Source of the DNA: Anaerolineaceae bacterium UBA5211
GTDB lineage: Bacteria; Chloroflexota; Anaerolineae; Anaerolineales; Anaerolineaceae
Reading direction: 5' to 3'
Assembly: GCA_002412595.1 (NCBI GenBank)
Contig: DHVJ01000061.1
Location: forward strand, 2,105-66,104
DNA length: 64,000 nucleotides
The notes under the pieces were generated by a model. The model had not been told where the DNA came from and made no database searches. It saw only the letters and a list, made by a program, of their open reading frames with translations. Within the stretch, counting starts at the first letter, position 1; each line of letters opens with the position of its first letter. Position numbers and translations under genes: made by a program. Shown here piece by piece: positions 33,366-41,412 of the stretch.

Positions 33366-34493
33366 ATGAAGCTGACAGTATCGCAAGCACAATTAGCCCA
33401 CGGGCTGGGGGTTGTTTCGAGGGCTGTATCGCCCAGAAGCACGCTGCCTGTACTCAACAATATCCTGATTGCCACCGATGACGGTCGTCTGCGCATTTCA
33501 GCCACCAACCTGGAGTTGGGTATCACCTGCTGGATCGGAGCACAAATCGAAGAAGAAGGCAGCATCACCATACCCGCGCGCATTTTTGCGGATCTGATCA
33601 GCACCCTGCCAGGCGATAAAGTCAGTTTATCGCTTAACGCCAGAACCCAATCGCTCAACATCCACAGCGGATCATCCAACTTCGATATCAAGGGTATCGA
33701 CGCGCAGGAATTTCCGCCCATGCCGGTGCCGGACCTATCCGCCGGCGTTGAGTTGAACGTGGCAGATTTCAAAGACATGATCCGCCAGGTCGGTTTTGCC
33801 GCTTCCTCGGATGAAGCCCGTCCGGTTTTGCAGGGCGTTCTGATGGAGATCAATGGCAACCAGATGTCGCTGGCAGCTACGGACGGTTTCCGCATTGCCG
33901 TGCGCAATGCCGAGTTATCCACTTCTTTGAGCAATCCGGTCAAAGTCATCATTCCAGCACGTTCGCTGGGTGAGCTGGCCCGCATCGCCACCGACGGCAA
34001 CGAATCCGTCACCATGGTAGTTCCCCAGGAACGCGGACAGGTGATTTTTCACATGAAAGACGCCGAGCTGGTTACCCAATTAATTGAGGGTAATTTCCCG
34101 GATTACCGTGCCATTATCCCACGCAGTTTCAAAACGCGCACCATCATTTCCACAGCAGAATTTTTGAAAGCCTGCCGCCAGGCGGAGATCATCGCCCGCG
34201 AAAGCAACTACGTTATCCGGATGACCATTCAGCCCCAGGAAGGCGGACCGGGCTCGGTGGAATTCAGCACACAATCCGAAGAAATGGGTTCCGGTGAAGT
34301 AGTGGTGGATGCCAATATTGAAGGCCCGGAATTACTGGTAGCTTTCAATGTGAGCTACCTGAGCGACGTACTGGAAGTCATCGGCACACCTAACACCATC
34401 CTGGAAACCAATGCCAATAACACGCCCGGTATGCTATCACCAGTTGGCGATGAAAGTTACAAACACGTCATCATGCCGATGCACTTGGGATAA
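33366..34493 (+). CDS. dnaN: DNA polymerase III beta subunit (sliding clamp)
   Basis: 375 residues forming three consecutive clamp domains that ring DNA and tether the polymerase. Start MKLTVSQAQLAHGLGVVSRA and TLPVLNNILIATDD are characteristic; later ARPVLQGVLMEINGN and the end of domain III, HVIMPMHLG, which contributes to the peptide-binding pocket. AAAGGAGGG lies just before the ATG; a TATACT-like -10 element (33325-33330) is upstream. dnaA and recF are not adjacent in the window, unlike the common dnaA-dnaN arrangement, but the nearby parS pair suggests the origin region is close. Confidence 0.97.
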   Translation: MKLTVSQAQLAHGLGVVSRAVSPRSTLPVLNNILIATDDGRLRISATNLELGITCWIGAQIEEEGSITIPARIFADLISTLPGDKVSLSLNARTQSLNIHSGSSNFDIKGIDAQEFPPMPVPDLSAGVELNVADFKDMIRQVGFAASSDEARPVLQGVLMEINGNQMSLAATDGFRIAVRNAELSTSLSNPVKVIIPARSLGELARIATDGNESVTMVVPQERGQVIFHMKDAELVTQLIEGNFPDYRAIIPRSFKTRTIISTAEFLKACRQAEIIARESNYVIRMTIQPQEGGPGSVEFSTQSEEMGSGEVVVDANIEGPELLVAFNVSYLSDVLEVIGTPNTILETNANNTPGMLSPVGDESYKHVIMPMHLG

Positions 34494-34625
34494 TTGTCCT
34501 TACAATTCACGCATTTGCTGGTCAGGTGTATTACAATTTGAATTCATCGTGAAATCTTGAGTGGATTTCAGAGTTTGAATCATGCTGTAATAGCATAATC
34601 CTGGAAAGACAGTTTTTTAAAAGTA

Positions 34626-36962
34626 ATGCAATCATTTTCAAATTCCTCTGACCGATTAATGAGCATCACCTTGGCACTGGGGCAATATCCCATGCTCAGC
34701 AGCCGTATCCGCAGCAAAATGCGCCACGAGCTTTACAAGCACGGAATCATCGAGAAGCATGAATTTGAAGAGCTGATCCGCAAGCAGGCTATACGCACAC
34801 AAGAACTGGAAGGACTGCTCAACCCGGTAGGTGAGGAACCAACCGAACTTTGGGAAGAGCGCATAATTCGTGTGCGCGACCAGATGACTGATTTGACCTT
34901 CAGCCAGCACCTTTCGTTTGACCTTTTTCAAAATATCATCACGGACATCCTCAACGAGCGCGGCGTACAGCGCACCGACCCCAACCTGACATTCAACCCT
35001 GAACAAGCACCCCAGGAATTGATTTTCGAACACGCCTGGGCTATCCTGCGCCTGCCGCCGGAAGAACGCGGGAAATACGAACACCATCTGGAAGAATCAC
35101 GCGTGGTGCTAATCCGCACCATGATCAGCGACCAGCTTCCCTATGTCAATATCGCCAAACGTTGGTTTACCATCCCCGACCTGGCCGAAATCCGCAAACG
35201 CAAGATCGGCGCCGGCAGGGTAGGCGGCAAAGCTGCCGGTATGCTGCTGGCGCACCGCATTCTGAGCGAAGAACTCCCGGAAGAATTGAAAGGCCATTTA
35301 CGCAAACCGGAATATTACTTCATTGGTTCCAACGAAATGTATGCTTTCTTCACCATGAACGATCTGGAACGCTGGAACGACCAGAAATATAAGGATGAAG
35401 ATCACATGCGGGCAGATTATCCGAAATTGGTAAAAGACTTTACCTCGGGTCGTCTTCCCAGCGACATTCTGGAAAAACTGGAAGGGATATTAGAAGATAT
35501 TGGGAAACGCCCATTAATTGTACGGTCGTCCAGTTTATTGGAAGACAGTTTTGGGACTTCATTTGCCGGCAAGTACGAAAGCATTTTCCTGTCCAACCAG
35601 GGCAGCCTCAAAGAAAACCTGAAGGCGCTCAGCAACGCCATCACACGCGTATATGCCTCAACGCTCAATCCGGATGCCCTACTCTACCGGCGCAGCAAAG
35701 GCCTGCAGGATTACGACGAACGCATGGCGATTCTGATCATGGCAGTGGAAGGAAAATCCTATAAAGGCAGCTTCCTGCCGGACGCGGCCGGTGTAGCTTT
35801 CAGCCGCAATCTGTACCGCTGGGCGCCTCAGATCCGCCGCGAAGACGGATTTGTGCGCCTGGTGTGGGGACTGGGCACGCGAGCAGTGGACCGGGTCGGC
35901 AACGACTACCCGCGCCTGATCGCGCTCAGCCACCCGCTGCTGCGCCCCACGCCTGACCAACGTACAATGGAACGCTGTTCTCAGCAATACGTAGATTTGA
36001 TCAACCTGGAAAAGAATAAGCTGGAAACCGTGCCCATCCACAGCATCCTGGACCCGGAGTATCCGCCGCTGCGCTACATCGCTCAATTAAAAGAAGAAGG
36101 TTATTTCACCTCACTGCATTCACGCTTGATGGAAAGCGACAAAGACAAGCTGGTACTGACCTTTGAAGACTTAATGAGGCGCACCCCCTTCGCAGAATAT
36201 ATGCGCCAATTCCTGCAGACTCTGGAGCGCAGTTACCAATATCCGGTAGATTTGGAATTTACCCTGCAAATCAACGAAGAAAACAATGGGGAACCCGATT
36301 TGTTGTTCACCTTCCTGCAGTGCCGCCCGCAGAGCCGTTTAGCCGAAAGCAAAGAAATTAACATCCCAGGCCACCTGCCCGAGAAGGATGTCATTCTACA
36401 GACGCGCTTCATGGTACCGCAGGGCATGGTCGATAATATCGAATATGTGGTCTTTGTCCCGCCGGGAGAGTACTTTAAATTAAACGTCAACGAACGCTTT
36501 GAGTTAGCGCGCGCCGTCGGCAAGCTGAACGAGAAATTGAAAGGCAGGCAATTCATCCTGGTTGGGCCGGGCCGTTGGGGCAGCACCAATGTAGATTTGG
36601 GAATTCCAGTCGGCTACAGCGATATATTCAATACACGGGCGTTGGTAGAAATGTCCGGTAAAGAGATCGGCCCTTCACCGGAGCCTTCACTGGGTACGCA
36701 TTTCTTCCAGGACTTGCTGGAAGCGCAGATCTATCCGCTGGCAATCTACCTGGACGATCCGCAAAGCATCTTCCAACCATCCTTCTTCTACCATTCGCCC
36801 AACTGCATCGAGGAATTCATCCCGGCCGAAGAAAGCACCAAAGAACGTTTGCGCCTGATCAAAATTGACGAATACCGTAAAGGGCACATGCTGCGGCTGG
36901 TGATGGACGAAGAGCACAGCACCGCCATCGGCTACCTGCTGCCCAAAATTCCTGAAGCCTAA
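34626..36962 (+). CDS. PEP-synthase-like ATP-grasp protein without the phosphotransfer domains
   Basis: 778 residues. The centre (about 190-430) carries the nucleotide-binding domain of PEP synthase/pyruvate phosphate dikinase: VGGKAAGMLLAHRIL, LIVRSSSLLEDSFGTSFAGKYES, DAAGVAFSRNLY. The swivelling phosphohistidine domain and the PEP-binding barrel that normally follow are absent. Instead there is about 330 residues of its own, with FILVGPGRWGSTNVDLGIPV. The first 180 residues are helical. It probably binds ATP and perhaps phosphorylates or adenylates an unknown target rather than pyruvate. The start ATG lacks a clear ribosome site. Confidence 0.8.
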   Translation: MQSFSNSSDRLMSITLALGQYPMLSSRIRSKMRHELYKHGIIEKHEFEELIRKQAIRTQELEGLLNPVGEEPTELWEERIIRVRDQMTDLTFSQHLSFDLFQNIITDILNERGVQRTDPNLTFNPEQAPQELIFEHAWAILRLPPEERGKYEHHLEESRVVLIRTMISDQLPYVNIAKRWFTIPDLAEIRKRKIGAGRVGGKAAGMLLAHRILSEELPEELKGHLRKPEYYFIGSNEMYAFFTMNDLERWNDQKYKDEDHMRADYPKLVKDFTSGRLPSDILEKLEGILEDIGKRPLIVRSSSLLEDSFGTSFAGKYESIFLSNQGSLKENLKALSNAITRVYASTLNPDALLYRRSKGLQDYDERMAILIMAVEGKSYKGSFLPDAAGVAFSRNLYRWAPQIRREDGFVRLVWGLGTRAVDRVGNDYPRLIALSHPLLRPTPDQRTMERCSQQYVDLINLEKNKLETVPIHSILDPEYPPLRYIAQLKEEGYFTSLHSRLMESDKDKLVLTFEDLMRRTPFAEYMRQFLQTLERSYQYPVDLEFTLQINEENNGEPDLLFTFLQCRPQSRLAESKEINIPGHLPEKDVILQTRFMVPQGMVDNIEYVVFVPPGEYFKLNVNERFELARAVGKLNEKLKGRQFILVGPGRWGSTNVDLGIPVGYSDIFNTRALVEMSGKEIGPSPEPSLGTHFFQDLLEAQIYPLAIYLDDPQSIFQPSFFYHSPNCIEEFIPAEESTKERLRLIKIDEYRKGHMLRLVMDEEHSTAIGYLLPKIPEA

Positions 36963-36966
36963 AGCG

Positions 36967-37800
36967 TCAATTACGTGCGGAGATCAAGGCTTCTCTGTTG
37001 AAAGTCTTGACGGCCAGGTAAACTAGGAAAAGAGCCGCCGCCCAGAACAACAATCCCAGCAGCATTTCCACCCCCACACTCAGATACAAAACCCCGCTCA
37101 TCTGGCCGGCGAATAACGCCACCACCAGAATGACCAAGGTGGAACTAAGCTGGTAAGTCCCCTGAAAGTTCTGCACGCGCGCCGAAATCAGCACCGTCAC
37201 CGCGATACTCAGGATGGCCAGCGCAGGCGTGATCCAAAAGATGAGCGGCCACCAGGTCGGCAACGGGAACCAAAAACGCTGGAAATAAGCGTAGGGCATT
37301 AGGTTCAATATCAGCGTGTAAACCAGGAAACTGGCCCAGGTAATGCCAATGGAAGGCACAGCCGCGGCCGCCAGCTTACCCACGAATAAATCAGCATCCG
37401 ATGCAGGCGTGTAGAGCAGCGCCTCAATGGTCTTGCGTTCGCGCTCCCCGGCAAAAGATTCAGCCGCGATGGTGGAAGCGAACATGAGCGGCATGATCAG
37501 GAACATGGGCGCAAACATGATGCCCAACATCACCACAATCATGGATTCCATGGGCTTCTGCAAGTCCACGTACTGGCTCAACTGGGACGGCATGCGCTCG
37601 ATGAAATAAGCGATATCCGCGTCTGAGTTCATCACGTCATTAGGACTGACATTGAGAGCGGGTATCAAAAGGGTAAAGATCAGCGGCAGGATGACCACAA
37701 AGATGACAGGCACAATCAGCATCGGTATCCAGGCAGCCTTGTTCTGACGCACTTCCAGCCAGTCCTTACGGGCAATCGTGACCACATTTTGCAATTTCAT
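36967..37800 (-). CDS. ABC-2 type transporter permease
   Basis: 277-residue integral membrane subunit with six spans: a first one after residue 20, a large outside loop to about residue 90, then five more. Typical ABC-2 segments: MKLQNVVTIARKDWLEVRQNKA and ESFAGERERKTIEALLYTP, the amphipathic coupling helix. The ATG at 37798-37800 overlaps the stop of the ATPase gene by ATGA, so the two are coupled. A longer frame open upstream lies inside the ATPase gene and gives a Cys-rich non-membrane text, so is rejected. Exports an unknown substrate. Confidence 0.93.
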   Translation of the reverse strand: MKLQNVVTIARKDWLEVRQNKAAWIPMLIVPVIFVVILPLIFTLLIPALNVSPNDVMNSDADIAYFIERMPSQLSQYVDLQKPMESMIVVMLGIMFAPMFLIMPLMFASTIAAESFAGERERKTIEALLYTPASDADLFVGKLAAAAVPSIGITWASFLVYTLILNLMPYAYFQRFWFPLPTWWPLIFWITPALAILSIAVTVLISARVQNFQGTYQLSSTLVILVVALFAGQMSGVLYLSVGVEMLLGLLFWAAALFLVYLAVKTFNREALISARN

Positions 37801-38747
37801 ATCTTCACCTGCTCCTCCTGATCCTGCAATTTGAGGTAAATTTCCTCCAATGTAGCGCGTTGGGGAACCACCGAAAGAATGGCTGCCCCGTGCGCAGCTA
37901 AAAAGCCGACCAGCACGGGTACCGCTTCGACAGCTTCCACAACAACATCCCATATACGCGGCTGATTATTCTCCAATGACAGCACGCCCTGCAGCGCGGC
38001 TGCCTGTGGAGCAAGTTCGATCGCAGGGGTTTGCTGAAACTCAAAACGTACGCGAATCTCGGGGGTAACCTGGCGGCGCAGCTCTGCCATCGTTCCAGCA
38101 GCCGCTACACGGCCTTGTTTCATTACTGCCACATAATCACACACCTTTTCCGCTTCAAACAAGCGGTGTGTACATAGAACGACGGAGCGCCCCTCATCCT
38201 TGCTGATACGGTAGATCAGTTCCTCCACCTGGCGGGCTGCATAAGGGTCCATACCCGAGGTAGGCTCATCCAGAAAGAGCAGCTCGGGGTCGTGAAACAG
38301 TGCCCGCGCCAGCGCCAGGCGCTGTTTCATGCCCTTGCTATAGGTTTCAACACGATTTTCAGCTCGCTCGATCAAACCCAATGCGTTCAGATAGGAACTG
38401 CCGCGCTGTTCAATTTGAGCAGCGCTCATACCAGCCAGCGAACCAAAGAAACTGAGGTTCTGCCAGGCAGTCAAGCGTTCGTATAAAGCGGGCGTCTCGG
38501 TCAGCACACCGGTGCGCTGTCGGATGGCGGCACCCTGCGAAAACGGTTCAAGCCCCAGCACCGTACATTGGCCCGCGCTGGGGCGCAAGAGCCCGTTCAA
38601 AACGCGGATAGTAGTGGTCTTGCCGGCCCCGTTCGGCCCCAACAAAGCGAAAACCTGGCCTTTTTCTACCGAAAAGCTCAATCCGCGCAGGGCCGGATAG
38701 TCATTATACGAGAATGCCAGATCCTGGCAGCGTATCACATTCGTCAT
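37797..38747 (-). CDS. ABC transporter ATP-binding protein
   Basis: 316-residue ATPase partner of the permease above. Walker A LLGPNGAGKTTTIRVLNGLL, signature YSKGMKQRLALARAL, Walker B LLFLDEPTSGMDP, and the H-loop CTHRLFEAE. The C-terminal 90 residues form the extra domain of the ABC-2 exporter type. The ATG at 38747 is used here; a TTG directly before it (38750) is closer to the AGGAG site and cannot be excluded. The gene starts about 60 bases from the parS pair. Confidence 0.94.
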   Translation of the reverse strand: MTNVIRCQDLAFSYNDYPALRGLSFSVEKGQVFALLGPNGAGKTTTIRVLNGLLRPSAGQCTVLGLEPFSQGAAIRQRTGVLTETPALYERLTAWQNLSFFGSLAGMSAAQIEQRGSSYLNALGLIERAENRVETYSKGMKQRLALARALFHDPELLFLDEPTSGMDPYAARQVEELIYRISKDEGRSVVLCTHRLFEAEKVCDYVAVMKQGRVAAAGTMAELRRQVTPEIRVRFEFQQTPAIELAPQAAALQGVLSLENNQPRIWDVVVEAVEAVPVLVGFLAAHGAAILSVVPQRATLEEIYLKLQDQEEQVKI

Positions 38748-38808
38748 CAATATAAATGCTCCTTTTTCCTACAAGACAAGTATTTATTATACGAATTTTT
38801 CGCTGGGA

Positions 38809-38824
38809 TGTTTCACGTGAAACA
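38809..38824. promoter_or_regulatory. parS: parS site 1 (ParB-binding centromere)
   Basis: TGTTTCACGTGAAACA, a perfect 16-bp palindrome identical to the well-known bacterial parS consensus. ParB nucleates here for chromosome segregation and SMC loading. Confidence 0.92.
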
Positions 38825-38842
38825 ATTCCTGTCTTCTCAGTT

Positions 38843-38866
38843 CCAATGTTTCACGTGAAACATTGG
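38843..38866. promoter_or_regulatory. parS: parS site 2 within a 24-bp palindrome
   Basis: TGTTTCACGTGAAACA at 38847-38862, extended to a perfect 24-bp palindrome (adds CCAA on the left and TTGG on the right). Its centre lies 38 bases from site 1. parA and parB themselves are not in the window. Confidence 0.92.
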
Positions 38867-38956
38867 CGCGAAAGGGCTGATTCAATGGTAATATGCCTTA
38901 GTGGTAGAATTGACCTGCAATAAGTTTATTTCGTTAATTATGTGGAGGTACTTCAA

Positions 38957-39844
38957 ATGACAGCAGAAACAGGCTCCTTTACAGTTAAGAAAGGCTTGGC
39001 TCAGATGCTGAAAGGCGGCGTGATCATGGATGTTGTCACTCCTGAACACGCACGCATCGCAGAAGATGCCGGCGCTGCCGCTGTAATGGCGCTGGAACGT
39101 GTTCCGGCAGATATTCGCGCCGAAGGCGGCGTGGCTCGTATGAGCGACCCGGAATTAATTCTCAAAATTATGGACTCCGTGACCATCCCAGTCATGGCAA
39201 AAGCCCGTATCGGGCATTTTGTGGAAGCCCAAATTCTGGAAGCTTTGGGTGTGGACTATGTAGATGAATCCGAGGTTTTGACCCCGGCCGATGAAGAACA
39301 TCATATCTACAAGCACGACTTCAAAATTCCATTCGTGTGCGGCGCCCGCAACCTGGGCGAAGCCCTGCGGCGCATCGGTGAAGGCGCAGCCATGATCCGC
39401 ACCAAGGGCGAAGCCGGCACCGGCGACGTGGTAGAAGCTGTGCGGCACGCCCGCACCGTGATGGGCCAAATTCGCCAACTGCTCAATTTACCCGACGAGG
39501 AAATCATGGCTTTCGCCAAAGAACTCGGCGCCCCCTACGAACTGGTACTGGAGACAAAGAAGTTGGGCCGCCTGCCCGTGGTCAATTTCGCCGCCGGCGG
39601 CATAGCCACTCCCGCGGACGCAGCTCTGATGATGCAGCTGGGCGTGGACGGCGTGTTCGTTGGTTCCGGCATTTTTAAGTCCGGCGATCCTGCCAAACGT
39701 GCCGACGCCATTGTCAAAGCGGTCACGCATTACAACGATCCCAAAGTTCTGGCTGAAATCAGCCGTAATTTGGGTGAGCCCATGGTCGGCCGCCAGATCA
39801 ACAGCATTCCTGAAAGCGAGCTAATTGCCGGCAGAGGTTGGTAA
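38957..39844 (+). CDS. pdxS: Pyridoxal 5'-phosphate synthase, lyase subunit
   Basis: 295-residue barrel that forms PLP from ribose 5-phosphate, glyceraldehyde 3-phosphate and the ammonia supplied by PdxT. Characteristic segments: KGGVIMDVVTPEHARIAEDAG, VPADIRAEGGVARMSDP, PVMAKARIGHFVEAQ and, for the second phosphate, VNFAAGGIATPADAA and DGVFVGSGIFKS. The ATG at 38957 has GTGGAGG before it; an earlier in-frame GTG lies on that site and is rejected. Followed after 3 bases by pdxT. Confidence 0.97.
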   Translation: MTAETGSFTVKKGLAQMLKGGVIMDVVTPEHARIAEDAGAAAVMALERVPADIRAEGGVARMSDPELILKIMDSVTIPVMAKARIGHFVEAQILEALGVDYVDESEVLTPADEEHHIYKHDFKIPFVCGARNLGEALRRIGEGAAMIRTKGEAGTGDVVEAVRHARTVMGQIRQLLNLPDEEIMAFAKELGAPYELVLETKKLGRLPVVNFAAGGIATPADAALMMQLGVDGVFVGSGIFKSGDPAKRADAIVKAVTHYNDPKVLAEISRNLGEPMVGRQINSIPESELIAGRGW

Positions 39845-39847
39845 AGC

Positions 39848-40426
39848 ATGAAGATTGGTGTGCTGGCTCTGCAAGGTGATTTCATTGAACACCAAAAAAT
39901 AATGGAAGGTCTGGGCGCCAAGGTATCGCAAGTGCGCCTGCCTTCCGATTTGGATTCCCTGCAGGGATTGGTCATTCCCGGCGGTGAATCCACCACCATC
40001 GGAAAATTGGCTGTGGATTTTGACCTTATGGAACCTCTGCGCAGTTTCGCGCGTGAGCATCCGGTTTGGGGCACCTGCGCCGGCAGTATCTTCCTTTCTA
40101 AAGATGCCTCACGGCATCAGCCCCTGCTGGGCCTGATGGACATCAAGGTCGAGCGCAACGCTTTCGGCCGCCAAGTGGATAGTTTCGAGATCAACCTGGA
40201 TATCCCCTGCCTGAAGAAAGTATCTGACGAAAATGCACCTTTCCATGCAGTCTTCATCCGCGCTCCGCTAATTGAATCGGTCGGCAAGGACGTGCAGGTG
40301 TTGGCCAGCCTGCCGGATGGGCGCATTATCGCCGCTCAGGAAGACCACTGGCTGGCAACTTCCTTCCACCCGGAACTAACCGGCGACACACGCTTCCACC
40401 GCTATTTTTTGGAGATGATCCCATAG
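39848..40426 (+). CDS. pdxT: Pyridoxal 5'-phosphate synthase, glutaminase subunit
   Basis: 192-residue glutamine amidotransferase. Start MKIGVLALQGDFIEHQ; the substrate-recognising PGGESTTIGKLA; nucleophile Cys in WGTCAGSIFL; and His/Glu of the triad in SFHPELTGD. It releases ammonia into the PdxS barrel. The ATG lies 3 bases after pdxS, so the pair is co-translated. Its stop codon overlaps the apparent ATA start of the next gene. Confidence 0.97.
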   Translation: MKIGVLALQGDFIEHQKIMEGLGAKVSQVRLPSDLDSLQGLVIPGGESTTIGKLAVDFDLMEPLRSFAREHPVWGTCAGSIFLSKDASRHQPLLGLMDIKVERNAFGRQVDSFEINLDIPCLKKVSDENAPFHAVFIRAPLIESVGKDVQVLASLPDGRIIAAQEDHWLATSFHPELTGDTRFHRYFLEMIP

Positions 40427-41358
40427 AGATCTCGTCAGTCACCCCGCTAGACCTTTATTCCATCTTTCGACATCGCAATAATATTCATTGGACAAACACC
40501 GAACAGCTGTTGCTGCACGGCCTGCCCAATTTATTTGCCTCGGTTAGCATCGAGACTCTGGTGGGCGGCGGCAGCTGGTTCACCCAATCGGTGCGCAAAG
40601 CCCCTTTCAGTCCTTTGGCATACGGACAGGTGGAATTCTCCCAGCAGCGCGCAAAAATTAATTGGCTGCTGCACTGTAAAAAGGGAGATGACAGCGCTCT
40701 GCTAAATCTGGTAGAAAACCTGTCATTTGAAGCAGGCCTGCGCGGCAGCAAATATTTGCTGAGCAGCGCGCTTCTGGACTCTGAAGAATTCATCTTATTG
40801 CGGCGTCAGGGTTTTTGCATCTATGGGTGGGAACAGTATTGGCAGGTGAATAGCGCCGCGTTGGCTGTTTTACCTGAAAATGGTACACACTGGCGCCGGG
40901 CAACTTCGATCGACCAGCATGATATCCTCCGGTTCCAACGCAATCATCTGACTCCCACACAGCGGGCCGTTGTTCCTCTGGCGGATGAGGTCCTACCGGA
41001 TTTTATCCTCATAGAAAATGGCAGCATCCAAGGGACTGCAAATGTGAGTTTTACTTCCAGATGCGGTGTTATACGCTTTTTACTAGACACCCGTATAGTT
41101 AACCCACAAGAGTGCATGCGTGAATTAACTGCCATACAGCCAAGCAGCCATAATAATTGGTACATTCAACAGCAAGCCGGGCAGGAATGGCTTGAAGAAC
41201 ATCTCCGAGGGTTGGCGCAGCTCGCGCTGCCGCGCCGGGAGCTGCTGGTGAAATATTTCGTTATACGGGAAAAAGTGCCCTTGAGTATTCTGAACCATGC
41301 GACAGAAAACGGTCACCCGGACCCCGTCGCACCCTACATCCATTCCAGCAAATCTTAG
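40423..41358 (+). CDS. Hypothetical protein, possible acetyltransferase-like fold; apparent ATA start
   Basis: About 311 residues if translation begins at the ATA at 40423, which overlaps the pdxT stop and has GGAG 8 bases before it. The next usual-type start is a TTG at 40510 with no ribosome site, yet the 29 codons between are stop-free and protein-like (EISSVTPLDLYSIFRHR). I see no sure family. The two-part layout (about residues 60-150 and 170-290) and segments like LSFEAGLRGSKYLLSSALLD recall GNAT acetyltransferases, but motif A is not convincing. Probably cytosolic. Confidence 0.6.
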   Translation: MEISSVTPLDLYSIFRHRNNIHWTNTEQLLLHGLPNLFASVSIETLVGGGSWFTQSVRKAPFSPLAYGQVEFSQQRAKINWLLHCKKGDDSALLNLVENLSFEAGLRGSKYLLSSALLDSEEFILLRRQGFCIYGWEQYWQVNSAALAVLPENGTHWRRATSIDQHDILRFQRNHLTPTQRAVVPLADEVLPDFILIENGSIQGTANVSFTSRCGVIRFLLDTRIVNPQECMRELTAIQPSSHNNWYIQQQAGQEWLEEHLRGLAQLALPRRELLVKYFVIREKVPLSILNHATENGHPDPVAPYIHSSKS

Positions 41359-41412
41359 GATAACTTATAATAGAAATTCAAATCAGTAAGGTATTTGAGG
41401 TATTCTTAGGGT

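Noticed and set aside
36967..37953. Longer version of the ABC permease with a 51-residue N-terminal extension
   Set aside because: The extension is Cys/Gly/Ser-rich and lies within the ATPase gene; the ATGA overlap at 37797-37800 is the normal coupled start.
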